This document shows positions 37,546-46,486 of a stretch of 64,000 nucleotides of DNA, in pieces. The notes under the pieces are model-generated. The model was not told the DNA's origin, did not search any database, and saw nothing but the letters and a program-made list of their open reading frames with translations. Made by a program: the position numbers and the translations under genes. This DNA is from CAVRIA01 sp963721115 (lineage in GTDB: Bacteria > Desulfobacterota > Binatia > HRBIN30 > CADEER01). How positions within the stretch are numbered: position 1 is the stretch's first letter; each line of letters begins with the position of its first letter. The stretch spans positions 1-64,000 of the forward strand of contig CAVRIA010000005.1 in NCBI GenBank assembly GCA_963721115.1. Reading direction: 5' to 3'.

Positions 37546-39483
37546 TCACCGAGGCGACCCCCGCGGCCGGGCGACGGCCGAACGATCGGCCTTCCGGAGC
37601 AGTGTGTAGCGTCCATTCGATGCGACGGGCTCGTACTCCGTCTGGATGTACCGAACGAGCGGCTTCCTCGGATCCAACGGCCGACCCCTCGTCCAGAATT
37701 TCACGGCGGACGCATCGTAAAGCACACAAGGTCTCTCATAGGTCCGCATCCTGTCGACGATCGCGCGCTGGGCATTGTCGTCGAGATTCAATATCCAAGC
37801 GTTGTTCATCACGCCCGGGGGTGGAATCCGCGTCCAGAAGTACATGCTCGCAACGCCCGGCATGCCGACGAACCCGTCGCAATGGGACTTGAGATTCGCA
37901 ACCGCCCAGCGGATCCCTGTGGCCTGGACCGGCGGAAGCCTCAGTCTGCCCGCGCCGGGCAGAGCGAGGGGGGTTTCTCGCGCGTAGGCCGACTTCAGTT
38001 CCGCGAGATTCGTGTCCCTGTAGTACCCGGCAAGAACACAACAAAGAACGAGCAAGGTGAGCGCCGGCTGACACCACGGTCGCACCCGCAAGCGCGGGTA
38101 GCGCTGTAGTCGACGCTCTCCGACCTCGACAAGGGTGCGTATCGCGTCGCCAACACAGATCGCGGCTATGGGAACGACCAGAATGACCGCCCACAGGGCC
38201 TGAGATCCGGCAACCGGATAGGCTTGCAGTGCCTGGAAGGCCGCTAGCAGGCAGAGAAACACGCGCGGGAATTGCGCAGGGAGGGTCGGTTTCTCACCGG
38301 TCTCTGAGCGGGCCAGGACGAGCCAGATGAACGGCAACGGGATGGTGAAACCAAGGCGAGGGAAGGCATGGTAATGCACCGCGTAGAAAGCCCAGCAACC
38401 ATATGCCAGCTTCGAAATGGACAGTGCTATTGCAGGAATCTCATGGCGCAGCCTCTTCGCAGGTGTGAGCGCGTAGCCCGCCGCAATCAACAGCGACACG
38501 GCGGCCGCCGTAGCGACCGTCCGACTTACCCGAGCCGGAATCGCGAAGGCGCTTGGAAGAGCGACCGCGCGCCAGAGGATCGAGTTGGCGATGGCTGAAA
38601 GAGTCGCCCCCCAAGCGACAATGATCGTACAGGCGCCGACGATGACAAGACTCGCCCCGATCGTGACCGCACCGACATGGCCCCACCGCAATTCCCCGAT
38701 CTTGCTTACGCGCCAGGCCGCTACCAGGCACGCGGCGATTACCAAGGTAACCAGAGCGCAGTAGTTGCGTCCCCATATCATGCCGAGGTGACGCCACATG
38801 ATGGCCGCCGGCATGACGAGGACGCAGATAACGGCCAGCCAGGTCAGGCTTCGGACCAGCGGGCGCTTCGGCAAGGCCCAGAGCAAAGCGAGCGCTAGCG
38901 GCGCACAGAGGTATGCCCCCAGATTCACCTTGACCAGGAGCAAAGCAGCAGCCGCGGCGCCAAGCCCTGCCATGGTCAAAAACCCGCTCCGTCGTTCGTT
39001 GACGAAGGACGACAACAGCAACGCCCCGAAGATCAGCACCAGAGCGATCTCCTGCGGATGCCCGGGTTCATTTGCCAACGCGCGGAGATGCAGGAGCAGC
39101 TGTAACTGTACGACAGCGGCCAACACGATCGACCGCGAAACGCGATGAACGAAAACGGCACCGGCTGCGGCAATCATTCCCCAGAGAACGATTGTGGTGA
39201 GCCGGTTGAGATCGTGGGAGACGTTTGCGTGGAGCAACCTGTAGATCGCGTACTTGTGCAGATAGTAGAAGGGCCCGTACACTCCAGAGAGGGAATCGTA
39301 GGACGCGGGATTGTCGATGAACGCTCGAACCCGCAACATCATGGTGCCTTCGTCGTCGTAGAATCGGAACTGCGAGAACGTCTTGTAATACGAATACTGC
39401 AGCCCCCAGAAGACGATCGCCAGGTAGACGGGCGCGGCAAGGAGCACCTTGTCCAGGGCGCGATGATTGCCGATTCGTTTCAT
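37546..39483 (-). CDS. Large multi-pass membrane protein, probable glycosyltransferase
   Basis: The 645-residue protein starts MKRIGNHRALDKVLLAAPVY and has about twelve hydrophobic segments, with a soluble C-terminal part (about 510-645; VCCVLAGYYRDTNLAELK ... TRGRPLDPRKPLVRYIQTEY). The first loop contains YDDEGTMMLRVRAFID with an Asp-Asp-Glu cluster typical of GT-C enzymes. Function by homology is uncertain; it probably belongs to the glycan locus. The upstream frame up to 39522 adds only a few residues. Confidence 0.7.
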   Translation of the reverse strand: MKRIGNHRALDKVLLAAPVYLAIVFWGLQYSYYKTFSQFRFYDDEGTMMLRVRAFIDNPASYDSLSGVYGPFYYLHKYAIYRLLHANVSHDLNRLTTIVLWGMIAAAGAVFVHRVSRSIVLAAVVQLQLLLHLRALANEPGHPQEIALVLIFGALLLSSFVNERRSGFLTMAGLGAAAAALLLVKVNLGAYLCAPLALALLWALPKRPLVRSLTWLAVICVLVMPAAIMWRHLGMIWGRNYCALVTLVIAACLVAAWRVSKIGELRWGHVGAVTIGASLVIVGACTIIVAWGATLSAIANSILWRAVALPSAFAIPARVSRTVATAAAVSLLIAAGYALTPAKRLRHEIPAIALSISKLAYGCWAFYAVHYHAFPRLGFTIPLPFIWLVLARSETGEKPTLPAQFPRVFLCLLAAFQALQAYPVAGSQALWAVILVVPIAAICVGDAIRTLVEVGERRLQRYPRLRVRPWCQPALTLLVLCCVLAGYYRDTNLAELKSAYARETPLALPGAGRLRLPPVQATGIRWAVANLKSHCDGFVGMPGVASMYFWTRIPPPGVMNNAWILNLDDNAQRAIVDRMRTYERPCVLYDASAVKFWTRGRPLDPRKPLVRYIQTEYEPVASNGRYTLLRKADRSAVARPRGSPR

Positions 39484-39978
39484 GGGCTTGGTCCAACTGA
39501 CACGTCGCCACCCACAACCCATGGGTCATCGGAACGACCGTAGCTTGTCTTTGTCGCGCCCGTCTCCTCTCACGACCGATGTCGGGCGTCAAGATACGAG
39601 ACGCCGATCTACGACGGTCCGCGCCTGCGTGCCCGGCAACGTATCAAAGGCCCGGCGAGCGGGCTCGACTGGCACGGCATACGACCGGCTATACCGGCGG
39701 TCCGCCGAGATCAGGCCTGGCCGGCTCCCACGAGACGCCCGCTACTTGAGCCTGACCGGCGGTGCGAGCCTGAAGCCGCGCGGGTTGACATCCGGGGTCA
39801 TCGGCGCTTCTTTTCAGCTTTTCAGGAACGCCCCCGGCGCCTGGGTCCCTTTCGGCGCCGGTCATCTCTTGACCCCGGAGCACCGCGCACTCTACGTCTG
39901 CCTCGAGGGAGAGGCGGAGCGAGGCGGACCGATTCGCCGTTTCCGGCCCCATCGCGCAATGTACGATCGTTCCAGGTT
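39484..39978. other. Intergenic region, about 495 bp
   Basis: No convincing gene is present. The minus strand holds a short tail (NPRGFRLAPPVRLK then stop, near 39740-39800) that could be the end of a lost gene. No repeat or regulator is recognisable. It separates the divergent glycan gene and sensor kinase, so it presumably holds both promoters. Confidence 0.4.
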
Positions 39979-41442
39979 ATGCCAAATCACCGGCCAATGA
40001 GGACCATCCTTCTCAACGTCGCCGTCGCCGTCGCCTACTTCGTGACGGGATGGTTGGGGCTGCAGGTCCCGTACTACGGCGAGCACGTGACGTTGGTTTG
40101 GGCGCCCACCGCCATCGCGCTCACCGCGATCGTTCTCGCCGGTCCGACCGTCATATCGGGGGTTTTTCTCGGATGCTTCGGTCTGAACGTCACCCTCGAG
40201 CCGGGTCTACCGGGGCCGGCTGCGGTGATTGCCATCGGCAACACGCTGGCGCCTTCGCTTACCGGCATCATCCTCGTACGGTCGTACGCGTTCAGGCCAC
40301 AGCTCGATCGACTCCGCGATGCGTTCGCCTACCTGGGAGTCGGTGTGGTCGGTACCGGCGTAATCACGGCGACTCTCGGCGCGCTGTGGCTGTGCGCGTT
40401 CGGCGATGCGCCTTGGGGAGATTACTCGACCGTATGGCTGACGTGGTTCGGTGGAGAGGCGGCCGGTTCGCTGATCGTCGGGCCGCTCATCCTCACGTGG
40501 CTGTCAGCTCCGGATCCGACCGTCCCGAACCGTGCGACGCCCATCGAAAAGACCGCCATGGCCGTATCCGTCGCGGTCGCCTCCGCGATCGTCCTGGGTT
40601 ACGGCGAGCACCTCGTTTCGCTCCCCTATGCGTTCGTTTTCCTGTTCGCCTGGATTCTGCTTCGCGCCGGGCTGCGCGGGGCATTCCTGGCCGCTGTAGC
40701 GGTCGCGGTTGCGCTCGTCGTCGGAACGGCGCTCGGGGTCGGACCGTTCATCGTAAAGTCGCCGCGCTCGGGAATGCTGTCGCTCTGGATGTTTCTCGCG
40801 GCGGTGGGCAGCGCGATCCTCACCGGCGGCGGATTGGTCGGCGAGCGGGACCGTGCGCTCCACCACCAGCGTCGCCTACTCGCCGAGCTGGACCATCGTG
40901 TCAAGAACACGCTCGCGACCGTCGTCGCGCTAGCCGAGAGAAGCCGTGACGACGCGGTCGACCTCGACGACTTTCGCGCGAGATTCATCGGCAGGGTTCG
41001 CGCGATCGCACGTACCCACGAGGGCTTGGCGCGCTCGAACTGGGAAGCGGTGAAGGTGGGGGACATCGTCGCCATGACGCTTGCCCCCTTCGGCAGCGCC
41101 CGATCCGACCATTTGCTGGCAAGCGGCGATGCGGCGACTCTCACCGCATCCAAAGTCGCTCCGCTGACGATGGTGCTTCACGAGCTGGCGACGAACGCCG
41201 CGAAATACGGGGCGTGGTCACGGAAGGGCGGCCGGGTCACCGTCGTATGGACGTACACCGGCGACGGTGCGCTGCGCCTCAGTTGGCGCGAAAGCGGAGG
41301 GCCCGCGCTGTCCGCGAGACCCGTCCCGGGCTATGGGCTGCGCTTGATCGAAGGAACCGTCGGCCACGAGCTCGGAGGAAACGCGGAGCTCGAGTTTCGC
41401 GGCGACGGGCTCGTCTGCACCCTCCATATCCCCGCCGGATAG
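39979..41442 (+). CDS. MASE1-domain HWE/HisKA_2 sensor histidine kinase
   Basis: The 487-residue protein begins with a MASE1 membrane-sensor domain of about eight helices (residues 10-290; e.g. VTLVWAPTAIALTAIVLAGP and GDYSTVWLTWFGGEAAGSLI). The kinase core follows: LLAELDHRVKNTLATVVALA with the phospho-accepting His near residue 306, then MVLHELATNAAKYGAWS (N-box, around 405) and GYGLRLIEGTVGHELGGNA (G-box). This is the HWE/HisKA_2 type, which usually signals to a separate response regulator. No partner is adjacent. It shares its 3' end region with the convergent TetR gene. Confidence 0.9.
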   Translation: MPNHRPMRTILLNVAVAVAYFVTGWLGLQVPYYGEHVTLVWAPTAIALTAIVLAGPTVISGVFLGCFGLNVTLEPGLPGPAAVIAIGNTLAPSLTGIILVRSYAFRPQLDRLRDAFAYLGVGVVGTGVITATLGALWLCAFGDAPWGDYSTVWLTWFGGEAAGSLIVGPLILTWLSAPDPTVPNRATPIEKTAMAVSVAVASAIVLGYGEHLVSLPYAFVFLFAWILLRAGLRGAFLAAVAVAVALVVGTALGVGPFIVKSPRSGMLSLWMFLAAVGSAILTGGGLVGERDRALHHQRRLLAELDHRVKNTLATVVALAERSRDDAVDLDDFRARFIGRVRAIARTHEGLARSNWEAVKVGDIVAMTLAPFGSARSDHLLASGDAATLTASKVAPLTMVLHELATNAAKYGAWSRKGGRVTVVWTYTGDGALRLSWRESGGPALSARPVPGYGLRLIEGTVGHELGGNAELEFRGDGLVCTLHIPAG

Positions 41443-41449
41443 TCCGAAT

Positions 41450-41977
41450 GAAATCGCAAGGGGTTCCCCGCGAGATCCCATTCTCGCTTGCCCGGACTGC
41501 TGTCCGGCCCGCTGAGGATCTCCTCCCGCGGCGATGTGATGCCGTCTTCGCCGGCACCAAGCCGGCGAAGACTTCGAGACCCTCTTCGAGTCTCTTCGTG
41601 AAGACTTCCCGGACCTTCTTCGACTGCCGAGGGAGGTCCGAACCGAGCGCTGCGACGGCGCACCCTTTCCCGAGCGAATTTCGATGGCGCGGAGACAAGT
41701 AGCCGTCGATGATCCTGTCGAGCGCGGCGCGTTTGTCGGTTCCGTTAGCGCTCTGCGCCCATAGCTCGTTCGACTCGTCTAGGACGAGGCGCAAGGCCTC
41801 CACGACGACCGCCTCCTTCGAGGCGAACTGGCTGTAGAAGGCCCCGTGAGTGAGGCCGGCGGCCTCCGTGATGGCATCGACGCCGGCCCCGTCAATCCCG
41901 TGTTCCCGGAAGAGCCGGGCTGCCGCGGCGAGAATCCGTCGGCGATTTTCGGCTACCGCTTGCTTGGATACACGCAT
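41450..41977 (-). CDS. TetR-family transcriptional regulator, C-terminus disturbed
   Basis: The N-terminal helix-turn-helix is clear: RILAAAARLFREHGIDGAGV then DAITEAAGLTHGAFYSQFAS. A ligand-binding region follows (SNELWAQSANGTDKRAALDR, GCAVAALGSDLPRQ). After about residue 150 the frame continues into the kinase gene on the opposite strand to 41279, and the sequence there looks out of frame. The C-terminus has therefore probably been lost or shifted near 41550. The end coordinate given is approximate. The promoter-side palindrome at 42044 may be its operator. Confidence 0.8.
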
Positions 41978-42043
41978 CGGAAAAATTCCCCCCGTCCCAC
42001 TTGACTCGTTTGATGGCGCTCGTCATGATTCGGCCATCGATTG

Positions 42044-42057
42044 ATTACCATCGTAAT
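42044..42057. promoter_or_regulatory. Candidate TetR operator
   Basis: ATTAC-CATC-GTAAT is a perfect 5-bp inverted repeat with a 4-nt centre. It lies 67 bp upstream of the TetR start, within the divergent spacer before the molybdopterin oxidoreductase remnant. The half-site and spacing match common TetR operators. Binding by this regulator is inferred only. Confidence 0.5.
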
Positions 42058-42121
42058 GAAAACAAGAAACTAGCCGCTCGCCGGTAAGATGGCAATCGCC
42101 TCGCGAGCGCCGGGAGGATCC

Positions 42122-42421
42122 ATGGCGGACTGGAAGCAAACGTTCTGCATCCTCTGTTACGTGAATTGCGGCCGCGAGGTCGCGACGGAAGGGGGAAAGA
42201 TCACCCGCGTGCGCGGCGATCGCGCGAACCAGCGCTCGCAAGGATATCTCTGCCAGAAGCCGCACCCGGCACACGATGCGCCGGGTCCGCGTCGACACCG
42301 CCATCCAACCCCGTCGGTCCCGCCGAGCCTGGCGCCGGTCGTCGGTGCGGAGGCAGAGGCCGCGGCGGCGGCGTCCGCGCGTGTGCGCGCGGTCGCGGCG
42401 GCACACGTGAACGCGGCATGA
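42122..42421 (+). pseudogene. Molybdopterin oxidoreductase N-terminal remnant
   Basis: Residues 1-45 (MADWKQTFCILCYVNCG ... GYLCQKP) carry the 4Fe-4S motif Cx2Cx3Cx27C of formate-dehydrogenase/nitrate-reductase-type proteins (Molybdop_Fe4S4 domain). Family members exceed 650 residues. Here the frame falls into Pro/Ala-rich unrelated sequence after residue 50 and stops at 42421, so only the iron-sulfur cap remains. The gene is divergent to TetR and may once have been its target. Confidence 0.75.
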
Positions 42422-43043
42422 GTGAGCGAGAAGCCTCGACGGCAGGAGCGCCCCGTGACGACTGAACAGGTGACGCCGGAAGTGAGAATGACCATCGAGG
42501 GTCCCATCTGCGGGATCTCGCTGGACAACACCGACAACCTGGGCGCCCAGATTGGCGACAGGGCATTGAAGGACACGTCGCCCAAGGCCTTTGAAACAGG
42601 CTGGCGATATGGGGACGTTCGCTCTGTTTCGCCTCGCATCCGCCGTCTGCCCGCTGATGGAAGCGCGAGGCAAGGGAGCGCTCCTCGTGACATCATCAAC
42701 GGCGGCAATGCGTGGGAACGGCGGTCAACATTCGCATGCGGCTGCCATGGGGGGACGTCGAATGCTCTGCCAGACACTCAACGCGGAGTTCGCGTCGAAA
42801 GGAATTCACGTCGTCCACATCGTGATCGACGGCACCGTGGATGCGCCCGACACGTTGGGAAAGATGCTTGGACCGGAAAGGTTCCAACAGTTGAGAGAAA
42901 CCCGAGGCAACGAACATGACGGACTCATGCTCCCCACGCAGATCGCGGAGACCTACGTTCACCTCGCGCAACAACACCGATCCACGTGGACGCACGAGCT
43001 CGACCTCCGGGCGTTCTCCGATCGCCCATGGTGGAATCACTGA
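42422..43043 (+). pseudogene. Short-chain dehydrogenase, N-terminal part missing (SDR1)
   Basis: Two frames encode LGAQIGDRALKDTSPKAFE then, after a shift near 42610, GTFALFRLASAVCPLMEARG, KGALLVTSSTAAMRGNGG and FASKGIHVVHIVIDGTVDAP, ending WTHELDLRAFSDRPWWNH. This is an SDR of the type with VIDG in place of the usual tail motif. The N-terminal Rossmann TGxxxGxG segment is missing and replaced by unrelated residues. The usual catalytic Tyr-x3-Lys position reads HAAAMGG, so activity is doubtful. Confidence 0.75.
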
Positions 43044-43058
43044 GCAAAAAATCGAAGC

Positions 43059-43095
<37 letters not shown>

Positions 43096-43099
43096 GCAC

Positions 43100-43600
43100 A
43101 TGACCCAATCCGACGAACGAGACACTCAACCGTCCGTACGAGACGTTGCACTCATCGTTGGGGGCGGCCCCGGCATCAGCGCGAGTTGCGCCAGGCTGTT
43201 CGCCGAGAGCGGCATACGTGTCGGCATCGCAGCGAGGAATCCGGACAAATCGGTCCTGACGAACCTGGAGAAGACTCACGGCGTGCGCCGATACGCGTGC
43301 GATGCAAGCGAACCAGCGGCCGTGGAGCTGCTGTTTCAGAAGGTCGTGCGAGACCTTGGGGTTCCTACCCTGGTCGTGCACAACATCGACGGCCGGATGG
43401 CCGGCATTTTTCGGAAGGGGATCATCGAAGCCGACCCAACCATGGCGCTCGACACACTTCGGAACTCGGCGTTCAGTGCGTTCCTGGTGGGGCAGCAGGC
43501 AGCGCTCCTCATGCGCGAAAACGAGACTCGACGCCAACGGCAAGAGGGGAACGATCATTTTCACGAACGCAAGCGCACCGTGGCCCGGCCGGCACCGTTC
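43100..43600 (+). pseudogene. Short-chain dehydrogenase, C-terminal part missing (SDR2)
   Basis: The frame begins MTQSDERDTQPSVRDVALIV and has the Rossmann motif VGGGPGISASCARLFAESG, then RVGIAARNPDKSVL, RRYACDASEPAAVELLF and VVHNIDGRMAGIF. A one-base shift near 43525 leads to DANGKRGTIIFTNASA, the SDR strand before the catalytic Ser. The sequence then breaks off, so about half of the enzyme including the Tyr-Lys pair is gone. The lost half resembles what SDR1 retains, although the two are not pieces of one gene. Confidence 0.75.
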
Positions 43601-43601
43601 G

Positions 43602-43775
43602 TCATTGCTTCTGGTCGAAGCCCTCGTAGCCGAACGGCAGATTGCGGTCATCGGGGGACGAAAAATAGGCGCTCACCGTAAGCGCCCCCAAGATCAGGGC
43701 CAAGAGAATGCCGGCCAGGATGACGGCTCTCAGGATTGCAGTCTTGACCGTTCGGCGAGCGGGCCGGTCACCCAT
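43602..43775 (-). CDS. Small membrane protein with LPFGxEGFD tail
   Basis: A 57-residue frame with ATG at 43775 and an excellent ribosome-binding site (GAGGAGGA) eight or so bases upstream. It has a basic N-terminus (MGDRPARRTVK), one membrane helix (AILRAVILAGILLALILGAL) and a short tail SSPDDRNLPFGYEGFDQKQ. The tail recurs in the protein at 48133-48243 (SSDDYRNLPFGCEGFDHRQ), which shows it is conserved. It ends CAATGA, the arrangement by which the second copy is coupled to an SGNH hydrolase. Here the downstream frame closes after 14 codons, where SDR2 debris begins, so its partner seems to be lost. Function unknown. Confidence 0.72.
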   Translation of the reverse strand: MGDRPARRTVKTAILRAVILAGILLALILGALTVSAYFSSPDDRNLPFGYEGFDQKQ

Positions 43776-43973
43776 GTCGGCTTTCTCCTCCTCGGATCTT
43801 TCCGCGACCCCGATTACGACGCCACGACCCGCTGGTCAAGCCCATGCGGCTCGCTCAGCCCATGCGGCTCAGCAACGGTAGACTTTTCATCTTGCCTGCG
43901 GCATAGGGATCCGCTGACCGATGCCGGGAGCTCCTCACACGGAAATTGGGCACGCACGGGCGCCGCGTCGCCG

Positions 43974-45206
43974 ATGAGCAAGCCCCGCCTCGTTGCAGCC
44001 TGGGTTTTGTGTGTGCTCATCACCCTGGGAACGACCGAGATCTGCTTGCGCTTGCTGCCCAGGTGGAAGCTGGCTGCCCCGGCGCTCGCATTGGTTCCGC
44101 AGGAGTACGAGTTCTGGAGATACGATGCGGACCTCGGCTGGTCGCGCGTGCCGGGCTCCAGCGGAGTTTTCTCCAACGGCTATTTCCACGGCTCCGTCAC
44201 CAACGATGAAGCCGGCAATCGGCGCAACTCCCGTGCCGGGACGTACGAGGCAGGGTACGACAACATCTTCTGCATTGGCGACAGCACGACCGCGTCCCTG
44301 GAGGTGGACGACGATCAGACGGTCCCGGCACTGCTCGAGCGAGAGCTGCGCGCACGGGGGCAGCGGGTCAATGTCCTCAACCTGGGGGTGCGCGGCTACG
44401 GCACTGACCAAGCCGTCCGCGCGGCGATTCGCTTCGCCGCCCGCTATCGGCCGACGGACGTGATTTACACGTACGTCTATAACGACCTGTACAACAACAA
44501 CAACCTGCGCCGCCGCAAGAGGCGGTTCGGAAAGGGCGCCTACGTGAAGCGCCGGGGAGACGACTCCTTCCACGAGTACAATTACCCCGTGCCCCGGTAT
44601 CCCGACGACTATGCGGGGCTCGTGCTCATGGATCGGACCTGCGAGCCCTACATCTACGAAACCACCGTCGACGACCGCGATACCCGCTGGCAGACGGTGG
44701 AGCGTCAGATCCGGGAACACCTGTACCTGTATCGCGCCCTCCGCTTCCTGGCGCGCCGGATCGTCGGCGCGGATTCGAAGCCCGCGCCCCCTTCGGGAGT
44801 CGACCCCTTCGACATGGTAAGCTCGGGAGATGCCCAATGGACCAAGGAGTGGGATCTCGCCTACCAGGACGGCGGCGTCACTCGCGAGCGCTGCCATGCC
44901 TATTTCGACGCCCAGCTGAAGTTTCTCCTCGCGCTGTTGCGAAACGAGATGCCGACGGTGCGGCGAGTCCATCTGGTGCAGTTCCCGGATCCGTCTGCCG
45001 ACCATTCGACCACCGTACGCCTGTTCTCAGCCATGCGTCGGGAGGGACTGATCGACAGCTACGTCGACCTCGATGACGAGGCAGTCGGCGCCGGCATCGA
45101 CCTGAATCGTCTCCGCTGCTCTGGAGATCCTCACTTTTGCGAAGAGGGAAATCGATGGATCGCGTCAGTAATTCTCGAACGCGTAGCGTTCTCGGGTTCT
45201 TCCTGA
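43974..45206 (+). CDS. SGNH/GDSL hydrolase, membrane-anchored (paralog 1)
   Basis: The start at 43974 gives a signal-anchor (RLVAAWVLCVLITLGTTEIC) and a 410-residue protein. SGNH blocks are present: FCIGDSTTASLEVDDDQTVP (nucleophile Ser in GDS), NLGVRGYGTDQAVRAAIRF (block II Gly), TYVYNDLYNNN (Asn) and GDPHFCEEGNRW (Asp-His pair). Such enzymes are esterases or O-acyl hydrolases/transferases acting on periplasmic glycans. It is followed by a close paralog overlapping by 52 bases, so this is a tandem duplication. The neighbouring glycan genes suggest it edits acyl groups on a surface polymer. Confidence 0.88.
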   Translation: MSKPRLVAAWVLCVLITLGTTEICLRLLPRWKLAAPALALVPQEYEFWRYDADLGWSRVPGSSGVFSNGYFHGSVTNDEAGNRRNSRAGTYEAGYDNIFCIGDSTTASLEVDDDQTVPALLERELRARGQRVNVLNLGVRGYGTDQAVRAAIRFAARYRPTDVIYTYVYNDLYNNNNLRRRKRRFGKGAYVKRRGDDSFHEYNYPVPRYPDDYAGLVLMDRTCEPYIYETTVDDRDTRWQTVERQIREHLYLYRALRFLARRIVGADSKPAPPSGVDPFDMVSSGDAQWTKEWDLAYQDGGVTRERCHAYFDAQLKFLLALLRNEMPTVRRVHLVQFPDPSADHSTTVRLFSAMRREGLIDSYVDLDDEAVGAGIDLNRLRCSGDPHFCEEGNRWIASVILERVAFSGSS

Positions 45207-46384
45207 TCACGCTGCCGCTCAGCGTCATCCTGGCGCTGGCGGCGGCGGAGCTCGCCTTTCGCATCGTCGATCCCGAGTTTCTGGCGGTCGGGACGTCGGA
45301 CTTCACCCGCTGGCAGCACGACGCCGACCTCGGCTGGAACAACGTGCCCAACACCAGCGGTACGTATACCAACGGCCACTTCCGCGCCTTCGTCACCACG
45401 GACCAGTTCGGCAACCGCAAGAACTCGCGGCAGGGAACGTACGTCCCGGGGTACGCCAACATCCTGTTTGCCGGCGACAGCCGCACCGTGTCACTCGAGG
45501 TGGACGACGATCAGACTGTTCCGGCTCTCATCGAGCAGAGGCTGCGCGCGCGAGGCCAGCAGTACAACGTCATCAACCTGGGGGTGACGGGCTACGGTAC
45601 CGACCAGGCGGTTCGGAAGGCAATCGAGTTCTCGGCGCGCTACCGGCCCACCGACATCATCTACCTGTTCACGGACAGCGATAACTACGACAACAACGTG
45701 TTGAAGCCGATAGCCGGGGCGATGGTGAAGGGCGTGTACCTGCGCGACGGCGATGGCGATATCTTCAAGCCGTACAACTTCCCCGTTCCGACGCAACCGC
45801 CCGGTTACGTGGGGGTGGTCGTCTTCGACCAGAATTGCCACCCCCACGTCTACGAAGATCCGGATCCGCCAGGGGCGCGGCTCGAGCGGCGCCTCGATGA
45901 GACTTTTGGCGGTGTCTACGTCTACCGGGGATACAAGCTCGTGCGGAAACAGCTCGGCAAGCTGAGCGCCCGGACCCTCGAGCCCGATCCCTATGATGAG
46001 GTCATGCACCATGGCTTCACGCGCGACTTCGGAAACGAATACGGCGACGGCGGGAGCGTGCGAATCCGCTGCCGGTCGTACTTCGACGACCAGATGCGAT
46101 TTCTGATGCGCGAGCTGCGCGCACATGCCGTCGGCTCACCCAGGATTCACGTTGTGGAGTTCCCCCACAACCACACGATGAGGCTGCTCGCAGCCGGCAA
46201 AGAGTCGCAGAACGACCGGGTCTTCGAGTCCCTGCGGGCCGAGGGGGTCCTCGACACGTTCGTCGACCTGTCCCGCGAGAAGGTCGACATCAGGCAGTAC
46301 CGGTGCCCCGGAGACGGCCACTTCTGCGCCGAGGGGAACCGCTGGCTCGCCGGCCGTATTTTGGAGAAAATGCACTTCGAGTAG
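45155..46384 (+). CDS. SGNH/GDSL hydrolase, membrane-anchored (paralog 2)
   Basis: This 409-residue paralog of the preceding gene has anchor VLGFFLITLPLSVILALAAA, block I FAGDSRTVSLEVDDDQTVPA, block II NLGVTGYGTDQAVRKAIEF, block III TDSDNYDNN and block V GDGHFCAEGNRWLAGRI. The identical spacing EVDDDQTVPALxExxLRARG shows recent duplication. ATG at 45155 (MDRVSNSRTRSVLG) is used; the frame is open from 45137. Block III has Asp-Ser-Asp where paralog 1 has Asn-Asp, so substrate or activity may differ. Confidence 0.87.
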   Translation: MDRVSNSRTRSVLGFFLITLPLSVILALAAAELAFRIVDPEFLAVGTSDFTRWQHDADLGWNNVPNTSGTYTNGHFRAFVTTDQFGNRKNSRQGTYVPGYANILFAGDSRTVSLEVDDDQTVPALIEQRLRARGQQYNVINLGVTGYGTDQAVRKAIEFSARYRPTDIIYLFTDSDNYDNNVLKPIAGAMVKGVYLRDGDGDIFKPYNFPVPTQPPGYVGVVVFDQNCHPHVYEDPDPPGARLERRLDETFGGVYVYRGYKLVRKQLGKLSARTLEPDPYDEVMHHGFTRDFGNEYGDGGSVRIRCRSYFDDQMRFLMRELRAHAVGSPRIHVVEFPHNHTMRLLAAGKESQNDRVFESLRAEGVLDTFVDLSREKVDIRQYRCPGDGHFCAEGNRWLAGRILEKMHFE

Positions 46385-46486
46385 GGCCGCGGCCGGCGTC
46401 ATTTCCATGGCCCGCTCCCCATTGGGTCGCTGCGAGCCTCCAAGTCGGACGGGCTGCCGGCGTGGGGGAGATCGAAGCGAGCCGGC

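Noticed and set aside
37236..37616. N-terminal extension of the sulfotransferase frame to 37616
   Set aside because: The extra residues are Arg/Pro/Ser-rich without family similarity, and the conserved sulfotransferase start lies just after ATG 37235.
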